Below are positions 16,328-26,196 of a stretch of 46,845 nucleotides of DNA, piece after piece. The stretch's first letter is position 1, and every line of letters starts with the position of its first letter. The position numbers were made by a program, and so were the translations under genes. Origin of the DNA: an uncultured Verrucomicrobiales bacterium (GTDB taxonomy: Bacteria > Verrucomicrobiota > Verrucomicrobiia > Verrucomicrobiales > Akkermansiaceae); assembly GCA_937928735.1 (NCBI GenBank), contig CALFVF010000022.1, forward strand, positions 1 to 46,845, in the 5' to 3' direction. The notes beneath the pieces are model-generated. The model was not told where the DNA came from. It saw only the letters and a list, made by a program, of their open reading frames with translations, and did not search any database.

Positions 16328-18313
16328 TTAGCCAAGCAGCTCTTCGCCAGCGGCTACGACGTCGCATGGTGTCATTCCGAGCTCTTTCATGACTGTGTCG
16401 CCAGGAGCTGAGATACCGAAGCGATCGATGCCGAGTACCTTGCCTTCGAGACCTGTGTACTTGTGCCAGAGAGCGGATACACCTGCTTCAATCGCGATAC
16501 GCTTTGTGCAGCATGGTGGAAGGACTTCTTTCTTGTAGTCTTCACACTGGCGATCAAAGCGCTCCATACATGGCATAGAGACGACGCGAACGCCCTCACC
16601 GAGCTTGGCTGCGGCTTCGTATGCGTGGCCTACCTCAGAACCAGTTGCCATGATGATGAGCTTCAGGTCACCAGTTTCTTTCTTAAGAATGTAGCCACCT
16701 TTGTAGGCACCTTCACGGCGAACAGATGCGTCTACCTCTGAGAAATTAGCGACTTTCTGGCGAGAGAAGATAAGGGCTGTTGGCCCATCTGTGCGGTGCA
16801 TCGCTGCTGCATAGGAACCTGCGACTTCTTCTGGATCTCCAGGACGTGCGACATCGAGGCCAGGAATCACGCGTAGACCACTGACTGTCTCCACTGGTTG
16901 GTGAGTCGGGCCGTCTTCACCAACACCCACGGAGTCGTGTGTGAAGATGTAGGTCACTGGAAGTTTCGCCAGTGCTGCGAGGCGGATGGATGGGCGTAGG
17001 TAGTCAGCAAAGACGAGGAAAGTCGCGCCACTCGGGCGGAAGAGACCATCGTAGGCAATACCATTACAGATCGCTCCCATCGCGTGTTCACGAATACCGA
17101 ACCAGAGGTTACGGCCGCATGGTGTGCTCGCAGAGAAGTCACCTGCGTCCTTGATGTAGTTCTTAGTAGAACCATAGAGGTCAGCTGATCCTGTGATGAG
17201 CTGTGGAAGTGCCTTAGAAATTGAGTTAATCACAGCACCACCTGTGCCACGAGTCGCGTCAGCGTAGTCAGCACCAAATTCTGGAATTTGCTCAAGCAGA
17301 TCCGATGGCACTGCCTTAGCAACTCCCTGAGAGAGCTCTTCTGCGAGTGCTGGATTTGCCGCTGCCCATGCCTTGTGAGTTTCCTCCCAAGCGTTAAATT
17401 CTTTTGTATTCTCAGCAACTACGTCACTAAAGAAGCTACGAACTTCATCAGACACGTAGAATGTCTCTGCTGGAAGTCCCATGTTGGCGCGAGCAGATTC
17501 TGCAAAGTTCGCACCACCTTCGCCGTGACCCTTCTGAGTGCCTGCGACTTCAGGGATACCACGGGCGATTTCTGTCTTAGCGATAATGACCTTTGGCTTG
17601 CCATTGTCATTGGCCTTCGCGGCTTCGAGAGCGTCTTTTACAGCGGCGAGGTCATGACCGTCAATAGTCACGGCATCCCAGCCTTGTGAGAGGAAGTAGT
17701 CCTGAGCTCCTGTGCCCTGTGTGACGTCAGCCATCGCGTCGAGTGTCACGTCATTGCTATCGTAGATAAGAATGAGGTTATCGAGTTGATTGTGACCGGC
17801 AAATTCGATGGCCTCACGTGCGACACCTTCTTGGATACAGCCGTCTCCTGCGAGTGCGAAGATGTGCTGATTAAAGATGGTGTGGTCTGCTGTATTGTAG
17901 CGCGCTGCTGCGTGCTTGGCACTCACGGCGTAACCGACGGCATTACCAATACCCTGACCAAGTGGTCCTGTGGTCGCCTCGACACCTGGAGTTTCATCAA
18001 ACTCTGGGTGACCTGGTGTGATACTGTGGAGCTTACGGAAGCTCTTTACTTCATCGAGAGAAACCGCATAGCCACTGAGGTGGAGCCAGCTGTAGATGAA
18101 CATAGAACCGTGTCCACCTGAGAGGATGAAGCGATCGCGGTTGAGCCACTTCGGGGCTGCTGGATTATAGCGAAGAGTTTCACCAAAGAGAACGGCACCG
18201 ATTTCGGCACAGCCTAATGGGAGTCCTAAATGACCAGAAGAACATGCGTGGACGGCGTCAATGGCCAGTCCTCGAGCTTGTGTAGCTGCTTGTGTAAGGA
18301 TGTCTTGATTCAT
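16328..18313 (-). CDS. tkt: Transketolase
   Basis: Thiamine-diphosphate enzyme of the pentose phosphate pathway that moves two-carbon units between sugar phosphates. The length of 661 is standard (663 in E. coli). The N-terminal TPP-binding domain shows [19 protein letters not shown] and the GDG...ND motif ([20 protein letters not shown], then YDSNDVTLD). The pyrimidine domain shows [15 protein letters not shown], and [16 protein letters not shown] carries a conserved His. The C-terminal domain ends [16 protein letters not shown]. The gene is monocistronic, with its own terminator. No Shine-Dalgarno sequence precedes the ATG. Confidence 0.97.
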   Translation of the reverse strand: MNQDILTQAATQARGLAIDAVHACSSGHLGLPLGCAEIGAVLFGETLRYNPAAPKWLNRDRFILSGGHGSMFIYSWLHLSGYAVSLDEVKSFRKLHSITPGHPEFDETPGVEATTGPLGQGIGNAVGYAVSAKHAAARYNTADHTIFNQHIFALAGDGCIQEGVAREAIEFAGHNQLDNLILIYDSNDVTLDAMADVTQGTGAQDYFLSQGWDAVTIDGHDLAAVKDALEAAKANDNGKPKVIIAKTEIARGIPEVAGTQKGHGEGGANFAESARANMGLPAETFYVSDEVRSFFSDVVAENTKEFNAWEETHKAWAAANPALAEELSQGVAKAVPSDLLEQIPEFGADYADATRGTGGAVINSISKALPQLITGSADLYGSTKNYIKDAGDFSASTPCGRNLWFGIREHAMGAICNGIAYDGLFRPSGATFLVFADYLRPSIRLAALAKLPVTYIFTHDSVGVGEDGPTHQPVETVSGLRVIPGLDVARPGDPEEVAGSYAAAMHRTDGPTALIFSRQKVANFSEVDASVRREGAYKGGYILKKETGDLKLIIMATGSEVGHAYEAAAKLGEGVRVVSMPCMERFDRQCEDYKKEVLPPCCTKRIAIEAGVSALWHKYTGLEGKVLGIDRFGISAPGDTVMKELGMTPCDVVAAGEELLG

Positions 18314-18456
18314 ACTTGGAGCTGAGTCTCTATAATGCTTTTCAAATTCGCAAGAGGTATTTCTGGCATACTGGACTTATTTCACCCAGATGTAGCTAGA
18401 GGGCAGCACGCGCACGCATTTCCTCTCTCTAATCCATGAAAACTGCTCATTCTGGA

Positions 18457-18499
18457 CAAAAAAAGACACCCAGACGCTGTGGCGCGCTGGGTGTCTTTC
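18457..18499 (-). terminator. Terminator of the OmpH/Skp gene (bidirectional shape)
   Basis: A perfect 12-base inverted repeat, AAAGACACCCAG (18462-18473) with CTGGGTGTCTTT (18487-18498), carries a 13-base loop. On the minus strand the stem continues into seven Ts. It lies 30 bases beyond the stop at 18529. Confidence 0.85.
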
Positions 18500-18528
18500 C
18501 TAAGTATGCGTTCTAGAAAGAAGTAAAA

Positions 18529-19128
18529 TTATTGGCCAGACTCAGTGTCTGCAGCTCCTTCTAGTTTTTTAAGAGCTTCGAGGGCCTCTCCTGTGATGTC
18601 GTACTTGTCTTTTGTGTGCAGTAGGAGTGGCACCTGTGACTGGCTACGGCCTGAGCTATCAAGCACGAAGTCGAGATCCTTGGCAGCGGCGACTTCAGAA
18701 ACTACGTCTTGGATTTCTTGGAGAATGGAGCGCATGCGTGCTACCATTTGCTCATTGAGTGCTGCGTTTTTGCGCTTGAGAAACTCACGGCGCTCGCGGT
18801 CTAGTGCATTTCCGTCACTGATACGGCGGCGTGCATCATTCTCGATCTCGAGGCGCTTGCGCTCACTTAGAGATCCGTCTTCCATCATCTTGCGGAACTT
18901 CTGGATCTCAGTTTCAATTTCTTTGATTTCTGTCAGGCGCTCGTTGTTCTTCTTCTGAATGGCCGCTTGTTCTGTCTGTAGAGATTCCTGGGCTTCTTTG
19001 GTCTTATGATAGTCATTAAAGAGCTTCTGCATGTCCACTGAGGCGATTTTTAGCTCTGCCGTGGCTGAGCCAATCATGGCTACGGCCAAACCCGCAAAGA
19101 GGACGAATGTTTTACAAATTGATTTCAT
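18529..19128 (-). CDS. OmpH/Skp-family periplasmic chaperone
   Basis: Periplasmic holdase for outer-membrane proteins. It has a signal peptide (about 24 residues, ending GSATA) followed by IASVDMQKLFNDYHKTKEAQ, the family start. A long charged coiled coil (about 45-150) then forms the tentacles of the Skp trimer. The end (DLVLDSSGR-like VLDSSGRSQSQVPLLL) matches the OmpH body domain. At 199 residues it is slightly longer than E. coli Skp (161). It is monocistronic here rather than next to bamA or lpxD. No Shine-Dalgarno sequence is visible. Confidence 0.85.
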   Translation of the reverse strand: MKSICKTFVLFAGLAVAMIGSATAELKIASVDMQKLFNDYHKTKEAQESLQTEQAAIQKKNNERLTEIKEIETEIQKFRKMMEDGSLSERKRLEIENDARRRISDGNALDRERREFLKRKNAALNEQMVARMRSILQEIQDVVSEVAAAKDLDFVLDSSGRSQSQVPLLLHTKDKYDITGEALEALKKLEGAADTESGQ

Positions 19129-19263
19129 GGTTGGTGTTTTCTACAATGGCGAATTATCGTATACGCTCGAAGTTGCACAGAAATGGCCGCGGAGTCAACG
19201 CCCTGAATTGTCTTTTTACTGGTTTTTGTGAGCCCTCCCTTCCAATCTCACTCACACAGTACT

Positions 19264-20124
19264 ATGCAACTATTACGCTCTGCTCGAGAACTACAAGAAT
19301 GGATCCTTCAGACATCTGGTCTACGTGTGCTTGTTCCGACCATGGGGGCTCTGCATGATGGTCACTGCGAGCTCATTGCCCACGCGAAGCGTCTTGCCGA
19401 GCAGGCTCAATCCGGCCGGGTGATCGTTTCTATTTTTGTCAATCCCATCCAGTTTGACCGCGCTGAGGATCTCTCTTCTTATCCTGTGAAGACACTACAA
19501 GATCACGCGATCTGTGAAGAGCTCGGTGTGGATGCCGTTTTCTCCCCAGAGTCATTCTACGAACCAGATCGCTCTATCACCATCACCGAGCGGAGCCTCT
19601 CCACCCTCCTTTGTGGGGCGACGCGCCCTGGCCACTTCGATGGGGTGTGTACTGTCGTGGCTAAGCTCTTGATGGCGACTCAGGCTCAGCACGCAGTCTT
19701 TGGAAAAAAAGATTATCAGCAACTAGCGATTATTCGCCGTATGGTGCGAGATCTCAATCTCCCAGTCCAGATCCACGGTGTGGAGACTCAGAGAGACCAG
19801 CGAGGCCTCGCACTCTCCTCAAGAAACTTACGATTATCTGCCTCCAACCAAGACGCCGCCCCCCTTCTCTACCAAGCACTACTCAAGGCCAGAGAGCTCT
19901 CACGCTCTCTCGATATCAGTGCGCTCCTAAAGGCCACATCAGAGACGATCACTGGGCACCCGACTGCCGCAGAGGCACCGCGCATTGATTACTTAGAACT
20001 CGTCGACTGCGAGACCTTGCAAGTCGCCAAAGATTACTCCAGGCCGACACTGCTCGCGGCTGCTGTGTTCTTTGGCGATGTTAGGCTCATTGACAATATC
20101 GAGATACCAGCCCACTCTTCTTAG
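19264..20124 (+). CDS. panC: Pantothenate synthetase
   Basis: Joins pantoate and beta-alanine with ATP to make pantothenate (coenzyme A pathway). Family motifs: PTMGALHDGH (nucleotide-binding HxGH type), IFVNPIQF, TRPGHFDGVCTVV, FGKKDYQQLAII and LALSSRN. From ATG 19264 the length is 286, close to E. coli PanC (283). An upstream in-frame GTG at 19228 would add 12 residues with no family match. It starts a close-packed row: panC, 3 bases, nadB, 20 bases, selA, 4 bases, lipoprotein. The pairing with nadB may reflect the shared precursor aspartate. Confidence 0.95.
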   Translation: MQLLRSARELQEWILQTSGLRVLVPTMGALHDGHCELIAHAKRLAEQAQSGRVIVSIFVNPIQFDRAEDLSSYPVKTLQDHAICEELGVDAVFSPESFYEPDRSITITERSLSTLLCGATRPGHFDGVCTVVAKLLMATQAQHAVFGKKDYQQLAIIRRMVRDLNLPVQIHGVETQRDQRGLALSSRNLRLSASNQDAAPLLYQALLKARELSRSLDISALLKATSETITGHPTAAEAPRIDYLELVDCETLQVAKDYSRPTLLAAAVFFGDVRLIDNIEIPAHSS

Positions 20125-20127
20125 CTC

Positions 20128-21750
20128 ATGGATCATTCTTCAGACTTCCTTGTTATCGGTACCGGCATCGCCGGGCTCTCCTTCGCGCTACGCGCTGCCG
20201 AGCACGGTACTGTAACTGTACTCACTAAGGGGCAACCCATCGAGTCGAATACAGCCTGGGCTCAAGGTGGCATTTCCGCTGTTCTCCCAGAGGAACTCCG
20301 CGCTCCAGGAGACAGCTGTGAGTCCCACATTGCTGATACTATAGATGCTGGTGCTGGTCTCTGTGATAGCCAAGTGGTTGAGGATATTATTCGCGGGGGA
20401 GCAGAGACCATTGAGGAGCTCATCACTTATGGAGTCGAATTTGACAAGGCAAGTCATGAAGGCTTCTCTCTGGGGAAAGAAGGCGGTCATAGTGAGCGCC
20501 GCATTCTCCACTGTAAGGACACCACTGGTCTCTCCATTGCTAAGGCTCTGATTGAGCGTGCAGAAGCTCACCCCAATATCACCCTTCTCTCTGAGCACTT
20601 CGCCATTGATCTCGTCACCACTGGGCGCCTTGGTGTTGTCACGGATAATCGAGTCATTGGCGCCTACGCGCTCGATGAGGTGACGAATCAAGTGATCACC
20701 TTCCGCTCAGATCGTGTGGTACTCGCCACCGGAGGCTGCGGAAAAGTTTATCTCTACACGACCAATCCCGATAGCTCCACGGGAGATGGAGTCGCCATGG
20801 CTTGGCGCGCTGGAGCGAGCATCACAAACATGGAATTTGTGCAGTTTCACCCAACTTGTTTCTATAATCCAGCGGCCACGGGAGCAGAAGCACGCTCTTT
20901 TTTAGTCTCTGAGGCCGTGCGCGGAGAAGGTGGGATTCTCATCAATGCTAAGGGTGTGGAATTCACCAAAGAGCATGACCCGCGCGGCTCGCTCGCCCCC
21001 CGTGACATCGTCGCCCGTGCTATTGATCATGAGATTAAAAAAACGGGAGCCCCCTGCGTCTACCTCGATGTCACGCATAAGCCAAAGGGCTTCATGAAGG
21101 AGCGCTTCCCACATATCTACAATACACTGCTGAGCTTCGGGCTCGACTGCGAAACCCAGCCTATCCCTGTAGTACCTGCCGCTCACTACCAGTGCGGGGG
21201 TGTTCTCACAGATGTGAATGGCAAGAGCTCAATACGTGGTCTCTTCGCTATCGGAGAAGTCGCCTGCACAGGTCTCCATGGCGCGAACCGTCTAGCGTCA
21301 AATTCTCTGCTCGAGGCCAGTGTCGTCGCCCGCAATGCACTGAGTGAAATGATGCGCCTCTACCCACCCAATAAACCAACTCCCGAGGCTCCTCCCATTC
21401 CACAGTGGGAACATGGTGATACGAATGACCCCGATGAGCTCGTCATCATTTATCATAACTGGGATGAACTCAGACGCCTCATGTGGGACTATGTATCGAT
21501 CATTCGCACCGACAAGCGCCTACAGCGCGCGGCATTTCGAGTGGCGAACCTACGCCAAGAAGTTCGTGAATTCTACTGGGGACACCGAGTGACTGCGGAC
21601 ATTCTTGAACTAAGAAATTTAGTCGCCGTTTCTGCCCTCATTATTGATTGTGCTGTCAGAAGGAAAGAATCCCGTGGAATTCATTACACTCTGGACTATC
21701 CTAAGAAAGATGACCGCTTTCTGACACCTATGGAACTGCGCCGATTCTAG
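20128..21750 (+). CDS. nadB: L-aspartate oxidase
   Basis: FAD enzyme that oxidises L-aspartate to iminoaspartate, the first step of de novo NAD synthesis. The FAD-binding start GTGIAGLSFALRAAEHG is followed by NTAWAQGGISAVL. GGHSERRILH, ATGGCGKVYLYTTNP and HPTCFYNP follow. The catalytic-domain motif APRDIVARAID and AAHYQCGGVLTD, then GLFAIGEVACTGLHGANRLASNSLLEA, are the succinate-dehydrogenase/NadB hallmarks. At 540 residues it matches E. coli NadB (540). nadA and nadC are not in the window. It is second in the panC row. Confidence 0.97.
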   Translation: MDHSSDFLVIGTGIAGLSFALRAAEHGTVTVLTKGQPIESNTAWAQGGISAVLPEELRAPGDSCESHIADTIDAGAGLCDSQVVEDIIRGGAETIEELITYGVEFDKASHEGFSLGKEGGHSERRILHCKDTTGLSIAKALIERAEAHPNITLLSEHFAIDLVTTGRLGVVTDNRVIGAYALDEVTNQVITFRSDRVVLATGGCGKVYLYTTNPDSSTGDGVAMAWRAGASITNMEFVQFHPTCFYNPAATGAEARSFLVSEAVRGEGGILINAKGVEFTKEHDPRGSLAPRDIVARAIDHEIKKTGAPCVYLDVTHKPKGFMKERFPHIYNTLLSFGLDCETQPIPVVPAAHYQCGGVLTDVNGKSSIRGLFAIGEVACTGLHGANRLASNSLLEASVVARNALSEMMRLYPPNKPTPEAPPIPQWEHGDTNDPDELVIIYHNWDELRRLMWDYVSIIRTDKRLQRAAFRVANLRQEVREFYWGHRVTADILELRNLVAVSALIIDCAVRRKESRGIHYTLDYPKKDDRFLTPMELRRF

Positions 21751-21770
21751 CCTCATCCCTATTTTCTACC

Positions 21771-23189
21771 ATGCCGCTTCGTATACTACCCTCTATAGAA
21801 GTCCTCAGCAATGAGCTCGCCAAATCGTCTTCTCTACCAAAAGCCCTGATCACCAGCTTCGTACGCCAAGAAGTCAACCACTGGAGACAGACACTTCTCG
21901 CCGCTAAAGCATCTGAGAAAGAAATCGAGAATCAAGACCAGCACAGCCGAGAAGCCATCGAGAAAGACATCCGCACGAAGCTCAATGCATTTGGCGCCTC
22001 TCGTCTACAGCATGTGATTAACGCCACAGGAGTCGTCATCCACACCAACTTAGGCCGCTCACCTCTCGGTGATCGTGTCTTTGAAGCACTTCGTCGTGTC
22101 GCCACGGGTTACTCGAACCTCGAGTTTAACCTACCTGGTGGTGATCGTGGTAAACGCGCGGGCTACTTAGAGACCGCACTCGCCTGCCTGCTCGAGGCTC
22201 CCGCTGCCACTGCTGTCAATAACTGTGCGGCTGCCCTCGTGCTGATTCTGCGCACCCTCACCACACCAGAGAAGAATGAGGTGATTGTCTCTCGTAGTGA
22301 ACTTGTCGAGATCGGTGGTGGCTTCCGAGTACCAGAAATCCTTGAAACATCAGGGGCTAAGCTAGTCGAAGTGGGTGCCACTAATAAGACCCACCTTAAG
22401 GACTACGCAAAAGCCATTACACCCAAGACTGCTCTCATTCTCAAAGTCCACCGCTCTAACTTCTACATCGAAGGCTTCACTGATGAACCAGAAGTCAAAG
22501 ATATCTCAGAACTCGCCAAGCAGCACGGTATCCCACTGGTCGAAGATATCGGCTCGGGAGCGATGATGAACACAGAAGATCTAGCGCCACTTGATCACGA
22601 ATCCACACCCCAAGAAGCCCTACGAAACGGCATTGATCTCGTCTGCTTCTCAGGGGACAAACTCCTCGGTGGCCCTCAGTCAGGTATTATTGCCGGGCGC
22701 GCAGACCTAGTTGCTAAAGTCAAACAAGAGCCCTTCTTTCGTGCTGTCCGCTGTGACAAACTCATCCTCACCCTTCTCCAAGAATGCATCGAGGAATACC
22801 TACGCACACAGGCCAATCCAGCAAGTACGGACATCCCAGCTCTCCAGTTTCTAGCCACCTCTCCAGACAAGCTAACAGAACGCGCACAAGCCATCCGCGC
22901 TGCACTCCCCACAGAGCTCCAAGAATACATTCAAGTCGAGACTTCCACAGCGAGAACAGGTGGAGGCACCATGCCTAAGTCTGCCATTCCCTCTACCGCC
23001 CTCTCTCTCACCCACCCCACGCTCAAGGTCACACGCCTCGCTAAGTCTCTGCGCCTAGGTACCCCAGCTATTGTGGGATACACAGTTGAGAATGCACTCA
23101 AGCTTGACCTTCGTACTGTTTTTGAGCAGCAAGATAAAGCAATCACTCAGAGACTAACAGACATACTTAGCGAAAATTCAGCAAGCTAA
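21771..23189 (+). CDS. selA: L-seryl-tRNA(Sec) selenium transferase
   Basis: PLP enzyme that turns Ser-tRNA(Sec) into selenocysteinyl-tRNA with selenophosphate. Its presence implies that the cell inserts selenocysteine at some UGA codons. Visible motifs: INATGVVIHTNLGRSPLG, AVNNCAAALVLIL, VVSRSELVEIGGGFRVPE-like (VSRSELVEIGGGFRVPEIL), KVHRSNFYIEGFT and the PLP lysine in CFSGDKLLGGPQSGIIAG. The length of 472 matches E. coli SelA (463). selB, selD and the tRNA(Sec) gene are not seen here. It is third in the panC-nadB row. A likely selenoprotein gene lies 16 kb away at 39019. Confidence 0.97.
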   Translation: MPLRILPSIEVLSNELAKSSSLPKALITSFVRQEVNHWRQTLLAAKASEKEIENQDQHSREAIEKDIRTKLNAFGASRLQHVINATGVVIHTNLGRSPLGDRVFEALRRVATGYSNLEFNLPGGDRGKRAGYLETALACLLEAPAATAVNNCAAALVLILRTLTTPEKNEVIVSRSELVEIGGGFRVPEILETSGAKLVEVGATNKTHLKDYAKAITPKTALILKVHRSNFYIEGFTDEPEVKDISELAKQHGIPLVEDIGSGAMMNTEDLAPLDHESTPQEALRNGIDLVCFSGDKLLGGPQSGIIAGRADLVAKVKQEPFFRAVRCDKLILTLLQECIEEYLRTQANPASTDIPALQFLATSPDKLTERAQAIRAALPTELQEYIQVETSTARTGGGTMPKSAIPSTALSLTHPTLKVTRLAKSLRLGTPAIVGYTVENALKLDLRTVFEQQDKAITQRLTDILSENSAS

Positions 23190-23193
23190 CAGA

Positions 23194-23616
23194 ATGCCCT
23201 CTCAATCAAGAACTCTCTCTCTCTGTCTACTCGCAGCTGCGACTCTGAGCTCTCTCATTTCTTGCCAGCAACTCAACCCTCCCAAAAAAGTAGAGGAAAC
23301 AGAGAAACCAAAAGCCAAAGTCAGAGACCAGCTCGTGGGAGTCATCACATCTGTGAATAAAGACTTTGTACTAATCCAGAAATATGGTGCCTGGAATGTA
23401 CCAGAGGGAGATATCGTTTTCTCTAGAGGCGAGAACGGTCAAACAGCCAATCTCGCCTTCTCTGGTGAAACACTAGGCCAGTTCATCGCCGCTGATATCC
23501 GCAGTGGCACGGCCACACTCAAGGACGGTGTCTACTGGCGCCAAGTGTTAGACCAAGAAGCCACGACAATCAGTCCAAACACTGCTCCAGGAAAACCAAA
23601 TCCAACAATAAACTAA
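23194..23616 (+). CDS. Small lipoprotein, unknown function
   Basis: A 140-residue protein with a lipoprotein signal (LCLLAAATLSSLISC, lipobox LISC, Cys at ~24). A proline/lysine-rich linker follows (KVEETEKPKAK). The folded part, RDQLVGVITSVNKDFVLIQK, looks like a small beta barrel of the kind seen in verrucomicrobial lipoproteins with SH3- or OB-like folds. It begins 4 bases after selA, so it is probably co-transcribed. No known partner of selenium metabolism resembles it, and I give no function. Confidence 0.7.
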   Translation: MPSQSRTLSLCLLAAATLSSLISCQQLNPPKKVEETEKPKAKVRDQLVGVITSVNKDFVLIQKYGAWNVPEGDIVFSRGENGQTANLAFSGETLGQFIAADIRSGTATLKDGVYWRQVLDQEATTISPNTAPGKPNPTIN

Positions 23617-23652
23617 TTGATACAATAGTTCATTCATTGGATATTAGGTTGG

Positions 23653-24459
23653 CTACAACAACACCTTTCCATTGCCTTTCGCACCCTCAACGCTGGCTAA
23701 CGTCTTTCTAAAGTAATCATCGAGTGGTTCCCAGGGCTTGGTAAACTCTGTTCCCTGAACCACCTCTTGGAACGTTTCCATTCTATGGTTGATATACTCA
23801 GCGAGTTCGGGAATCACAGGCTCTTCAACAAGTTCCACACCTGATTGTTTACGCTCTAGTAAATCATCAAGAATAGATCGTATGGAACTCTCAGTAACGA
23901 GTTCATCAAGCAGTGTTCTAAATTCCATAGGAACAGCACACTTGCGCTCGGTTAGCCACTCACAAGCAAGAATAGGCCTCAGCATATAAAAGTAGCGTTT
24001 CAGGCGAATTGTCGAGCTATCTAGGTAGTTTCTCCGATTTCTCCTCGCCATACTCATGTAGTGATACATACATGACCTAGGACAAAAATAACGCTCCACA
24101 AGCTCCCAGAGACTATCTCTAAACCCAGGGAATTCGCTATAAACTATCGGAGACTGGAGCCACTCCAGTAATGGTGGGTTCGATTTTCTTAAAAGCCCCA
24201 GGGCTTTTTTCAAATCCCACCCTGAAATATCCAAGTCATTTGATATGGGCAGCTCAATGACATCCCGCATCAAAGAGACTCGCAAGTAGTCTTGCTGAGC
24301 TCGTAGATAAATAAAGCGGACATCGTAATCGCTATCCGTCGACTCAAAGCCCCATGCTCGGCTACCTGACTCACATGCCCACAGGACAGTGATATTCTCT
24401 CTAGCTTCTAAATTCGCTAGCTCGGAGCGAATCAGCTCCATCTCTGAAGGTGCCACCAT
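23653..24459 (-). CDS. RlaP/YcgL-type predicted nucleotidyltransferase
   Basis: A 268-residue protein with a polymerase-beta-like nucleotidyltransferase core near the N-terminus: GSRAWGFESTDSDYDVRFIY, which has the GS...D-x-D metal and nucleotide motif (residues about 33-50). The rest (KKALGLLRKSNPPLLEWLQS, and YHYMSMARRNRR) matches the YcgL/RlaP family (PF10127 type), sometimes found beside RNA ligases. No ligase is nearby, so its substrate is unknown. It is convergent with the lipoprotein gene (36 bases between stops) and lies alone on its strand side. Confidence 0.78.
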   Translation of the reverse strand: MVAPSEMELIRSELANLEARENITVLWACESGSRAWGFESTDSDYDVRFIYLRAQQDYLRVSLMRDVIELPISNDLDISGWDLKKALGLLRKSNPPLLEWLQSPIVYSEFPGFRDSLWELVERYFCPRSCMYHYMSMARRNRRNYLDSSTIRLKRYFYMLRPILACEWLTERKCAVPMEFRTLLDELVTESSIRSILDDLLERKQSGVELVEEPVIPELAEYINHRMETFQEVVQGTEFTKPWEPLDDYFRKTLASVEGAKGNGKVLL

Positions 24460-24488
24460 TCTGTTCTCGTAATATCTCAGACAGTGAT

Positions 24489-24514
24489 AGTCCCTTGAAT
24501 CAGTCCCTTGAATC
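24489..24514. repeat. 13-base tandem repeat, two copies
   Basis: AGTCCCTTGAATC occurs twice in direct succession upstream of the nucleotidyltransferase start (24459). A short slippage-type duplication with no evident role. Confidence 0.6.
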
Positions 24515-24561
24515 TAAGTCCTATGAATTCTCAATCGCTGAATGCTCATGTTTTCTTTTAT

Positions 24562-24948
24562 CTACTCGGCGGCTAGCTCAGGTGGGCCATAAGGACAGTC
24601 AATGTAGTAGAGCCAGTTTCCATCTGCATCTTGCTTCGCGACTTCGCTAGATTGCCCTTCTGCAATCACACTACCGTCCTGAGCTTCGATACGCCAATTC
24701 GCTCTCAAGAGCGCGGTATCGCCATTCACAAGCTCTCCAATAACATCGCTGATTAATTTTGGCCGCATTTCTGCAAATGGCACAAAAAGCTCTCTAACTG
24801 CTTCGAGTCCTTTCTTGGGAGCCTCTCCTACGGGGAAGTAGACCACACAGTCTGGATGAAACAGACTCACAATGCCATCTAGGTCTCCTTCTGCTAGATA
24901 GGCACCTACACAATTGGCAATTTCACTGGGTCGTTTTGCTTTTCTCAT
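24562..24948 (-). CDS. SnoaL-like (NTF2-fold) protein
   Basis: A 128-residue NTF2-like alpha+beta cone protein. The pattern VGAYLAEGDLDGIVSLFHPD, then VRELFVPFAEMRPKL and DTALLRANWRI, is that of SnoaL/ketosteroid-isomerase relatives, which are binding proteins or small enzymes. No catalytic residues can be assigned. It stands 19 bases after a second NTF2-like gene (24968-25360) in the same direction, so the pair is likely one transcript and may be an old duplication. No Shine-Dalgarno sequence is visible. Confidence 0.75.
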   Translation of the reverse strand: MRKAKRPSEIANCVGAYLAEGDLDGIVSLFHPDCVVYFPVGEAPKKGLEAVRELFVPFAEMRPKLISDVIGELVNGDTALLRANWRIEAQDGSVIAEGQSSEVAKQDADGNWLYYIDCPYGPPELAAE

Positions 24949-24967
24949 GATATTGATTTTGTTAAAA

Positions 24968-25360
24968 TTAAAAGTTTTCGCCTACTACATCAGGAGGACG
25001 ATTATCCATGTCATACACCAGTAACCAGCGGCCATCTGCTGCACGGCGAAACACCACACACACTCGACCAGTTTCGTCTTCTTCTCCTTCTGTGCGGAAA
25101 CAGAACTGACCAACCACTACCCCCATATCCACTGAGGTCAAAACAGCTTCTTCCTGAAAGAGTAAAGTGCCCTTCATCATTTGGAATGCCTGCTCAAACC
25201 AAGGGCGAATTTGGCCTAGTCCCTGCATCAGAGGCGCCCCGTCATTCGCATACACGGCCTCTGGGTCGTAGTAAGAACTAAGTGCTTCTATGTCTTTAGA
25301 ATTAAAAGCCTTTAGCCACAAATCCAGGGCTTCTCGGATAGATTGTTCTACATCTTTCAT
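24968..25360 (-). CDS. SnoaL-like (NTF2-fold) protein
   Basis: A 130-residue NTF2-like protein: REALDLWLKAFNSKDIEALS, then YYDPEAVYANDG and GLGQIRPWFEQAFQMMKG, with the end LLVYDMDNRPPDV. It resembles the YybH/SnoaL group of stress- or substrate-binding proteins. The reaction is unknown. It is upstream of the related gene at 24562-24948 and follows a VOC-family gene on the same strand with a 223-base gap. An AT-rich box (TATATAT) lies close before the ATG. Confidence 0.75.
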   Translation of the reverse strand: MKDVEQSIREALDLWLKAFNSKDIEALSSYYDPEAVYANDGAPLMQGLGQIRPWFEQAFQMMKGTLLFQEEAVLTSVDMGVVVGQFCFRTEGEEDETGRVCVVFRRAADGRWLLVYDMDNRPPDVVGENF

Positions 25361-25583
25361 GATTATGATATATAGGTAAGTCGATAAAATTTAGCGACCA
25401 CTTCACGCTCTTCGCGGGTAGTCATTCTTCACTCAAAAAAACAGAGAATTCTCATCTTTCTCCAAGTAGTGGCAGTAAGATGCACTAGTCAGTCTTTTAT
25501 TGCTATTTTTTATCAACTCCCTCACTCAGTTTCGTCAAATACTACTTTTAATAATGATCTGTGGCGACCCATAAACTCGCCAC

Positions 25584-26036
25584 TTAGCTACCAAAGAGTT
25601 CTTTGGCTCTTTTCGCCATTTCCTCAGGTGTCACTTCCTCCACGACTTCTCGAAATGACCAGCGATAGCCATAAGGGTCTTTGATCATAGCTGTACGGGC
25701 TCCCCAAAATTGGTTTTCTGGCTGATTAAGAGCAACAGCTCCCGCGTCCACAGCTTTCTTATAGGACGTATCGCAGCTTTCGGTGAGAATCGCGAGTAGA
25801 GAGGAAGCCATCGTCTCGCCAGTCATCGCATAAGCGTGCCATTCTGGAGACTCTTCGGAGATGAAGATTCGACTATTTCCTAGCAGAAACTCCGCATGCG
25901 CTATCCCACCATCTGGTGTTGGCATACGGAATAATTCCTCAGCTCCTAGTGCTCTTGTGTAAAAATCGAGAGCCTCTACGGCATTCTTTACAGTTAAAGA
26001 AACAGCTATGGTGGGTTCGTTGGTGGTGGCACTCAT
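25584..26036 (-). CDS. VOC/glyoxalase-fold protein (PhnB-like)
   Basis: A 150-residue vicinal-oxygen-chelate protein. VSLTVKNAVEALDFYTRALG is the usual first module, with ELFRMPTPDGGIAHAEFLLG carrying a potential metal His. The second module includes DAGAVALNQPENQFWGARTA and KDPYGYRWSFREVVE. This matches the PhnB-like group (also written 3-demethylubiquinone-like), with no assigned substrate. The ATG has no Shine-Dalgarno sequence. A GATAAT box lies only four bases before the ATG, so the mRNA may be leaderless. Confidence 0.82.
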   Translation of the reverse strand: MSATTNEPTIAVSLTVKNAVEALDFYTRALGAEELFRMPTPDGGIAHAEFLLGNSRIFISEESPEWHAYAMTGETMASSLLAILTESCDTSYKKAVDAGAVALNQPENQFWGARTAMIKDPYGYRWSFREVVEEVTPEEMAKRAKELFGS

Positions 26037-26196
26037 TCAAATTATCGGTTGTTTTTCACTACGTTTTACAATGAAAGTCCGTACATATTTCCTAACTGTA
26101 CCAACTTGTCTCAAACGAAATAACATTCTAAAATATTTGTGCTGAAATCAAGCCTGCAATCCTAAGGCACATTACCTTCCCCTACCTTCTCAACTC

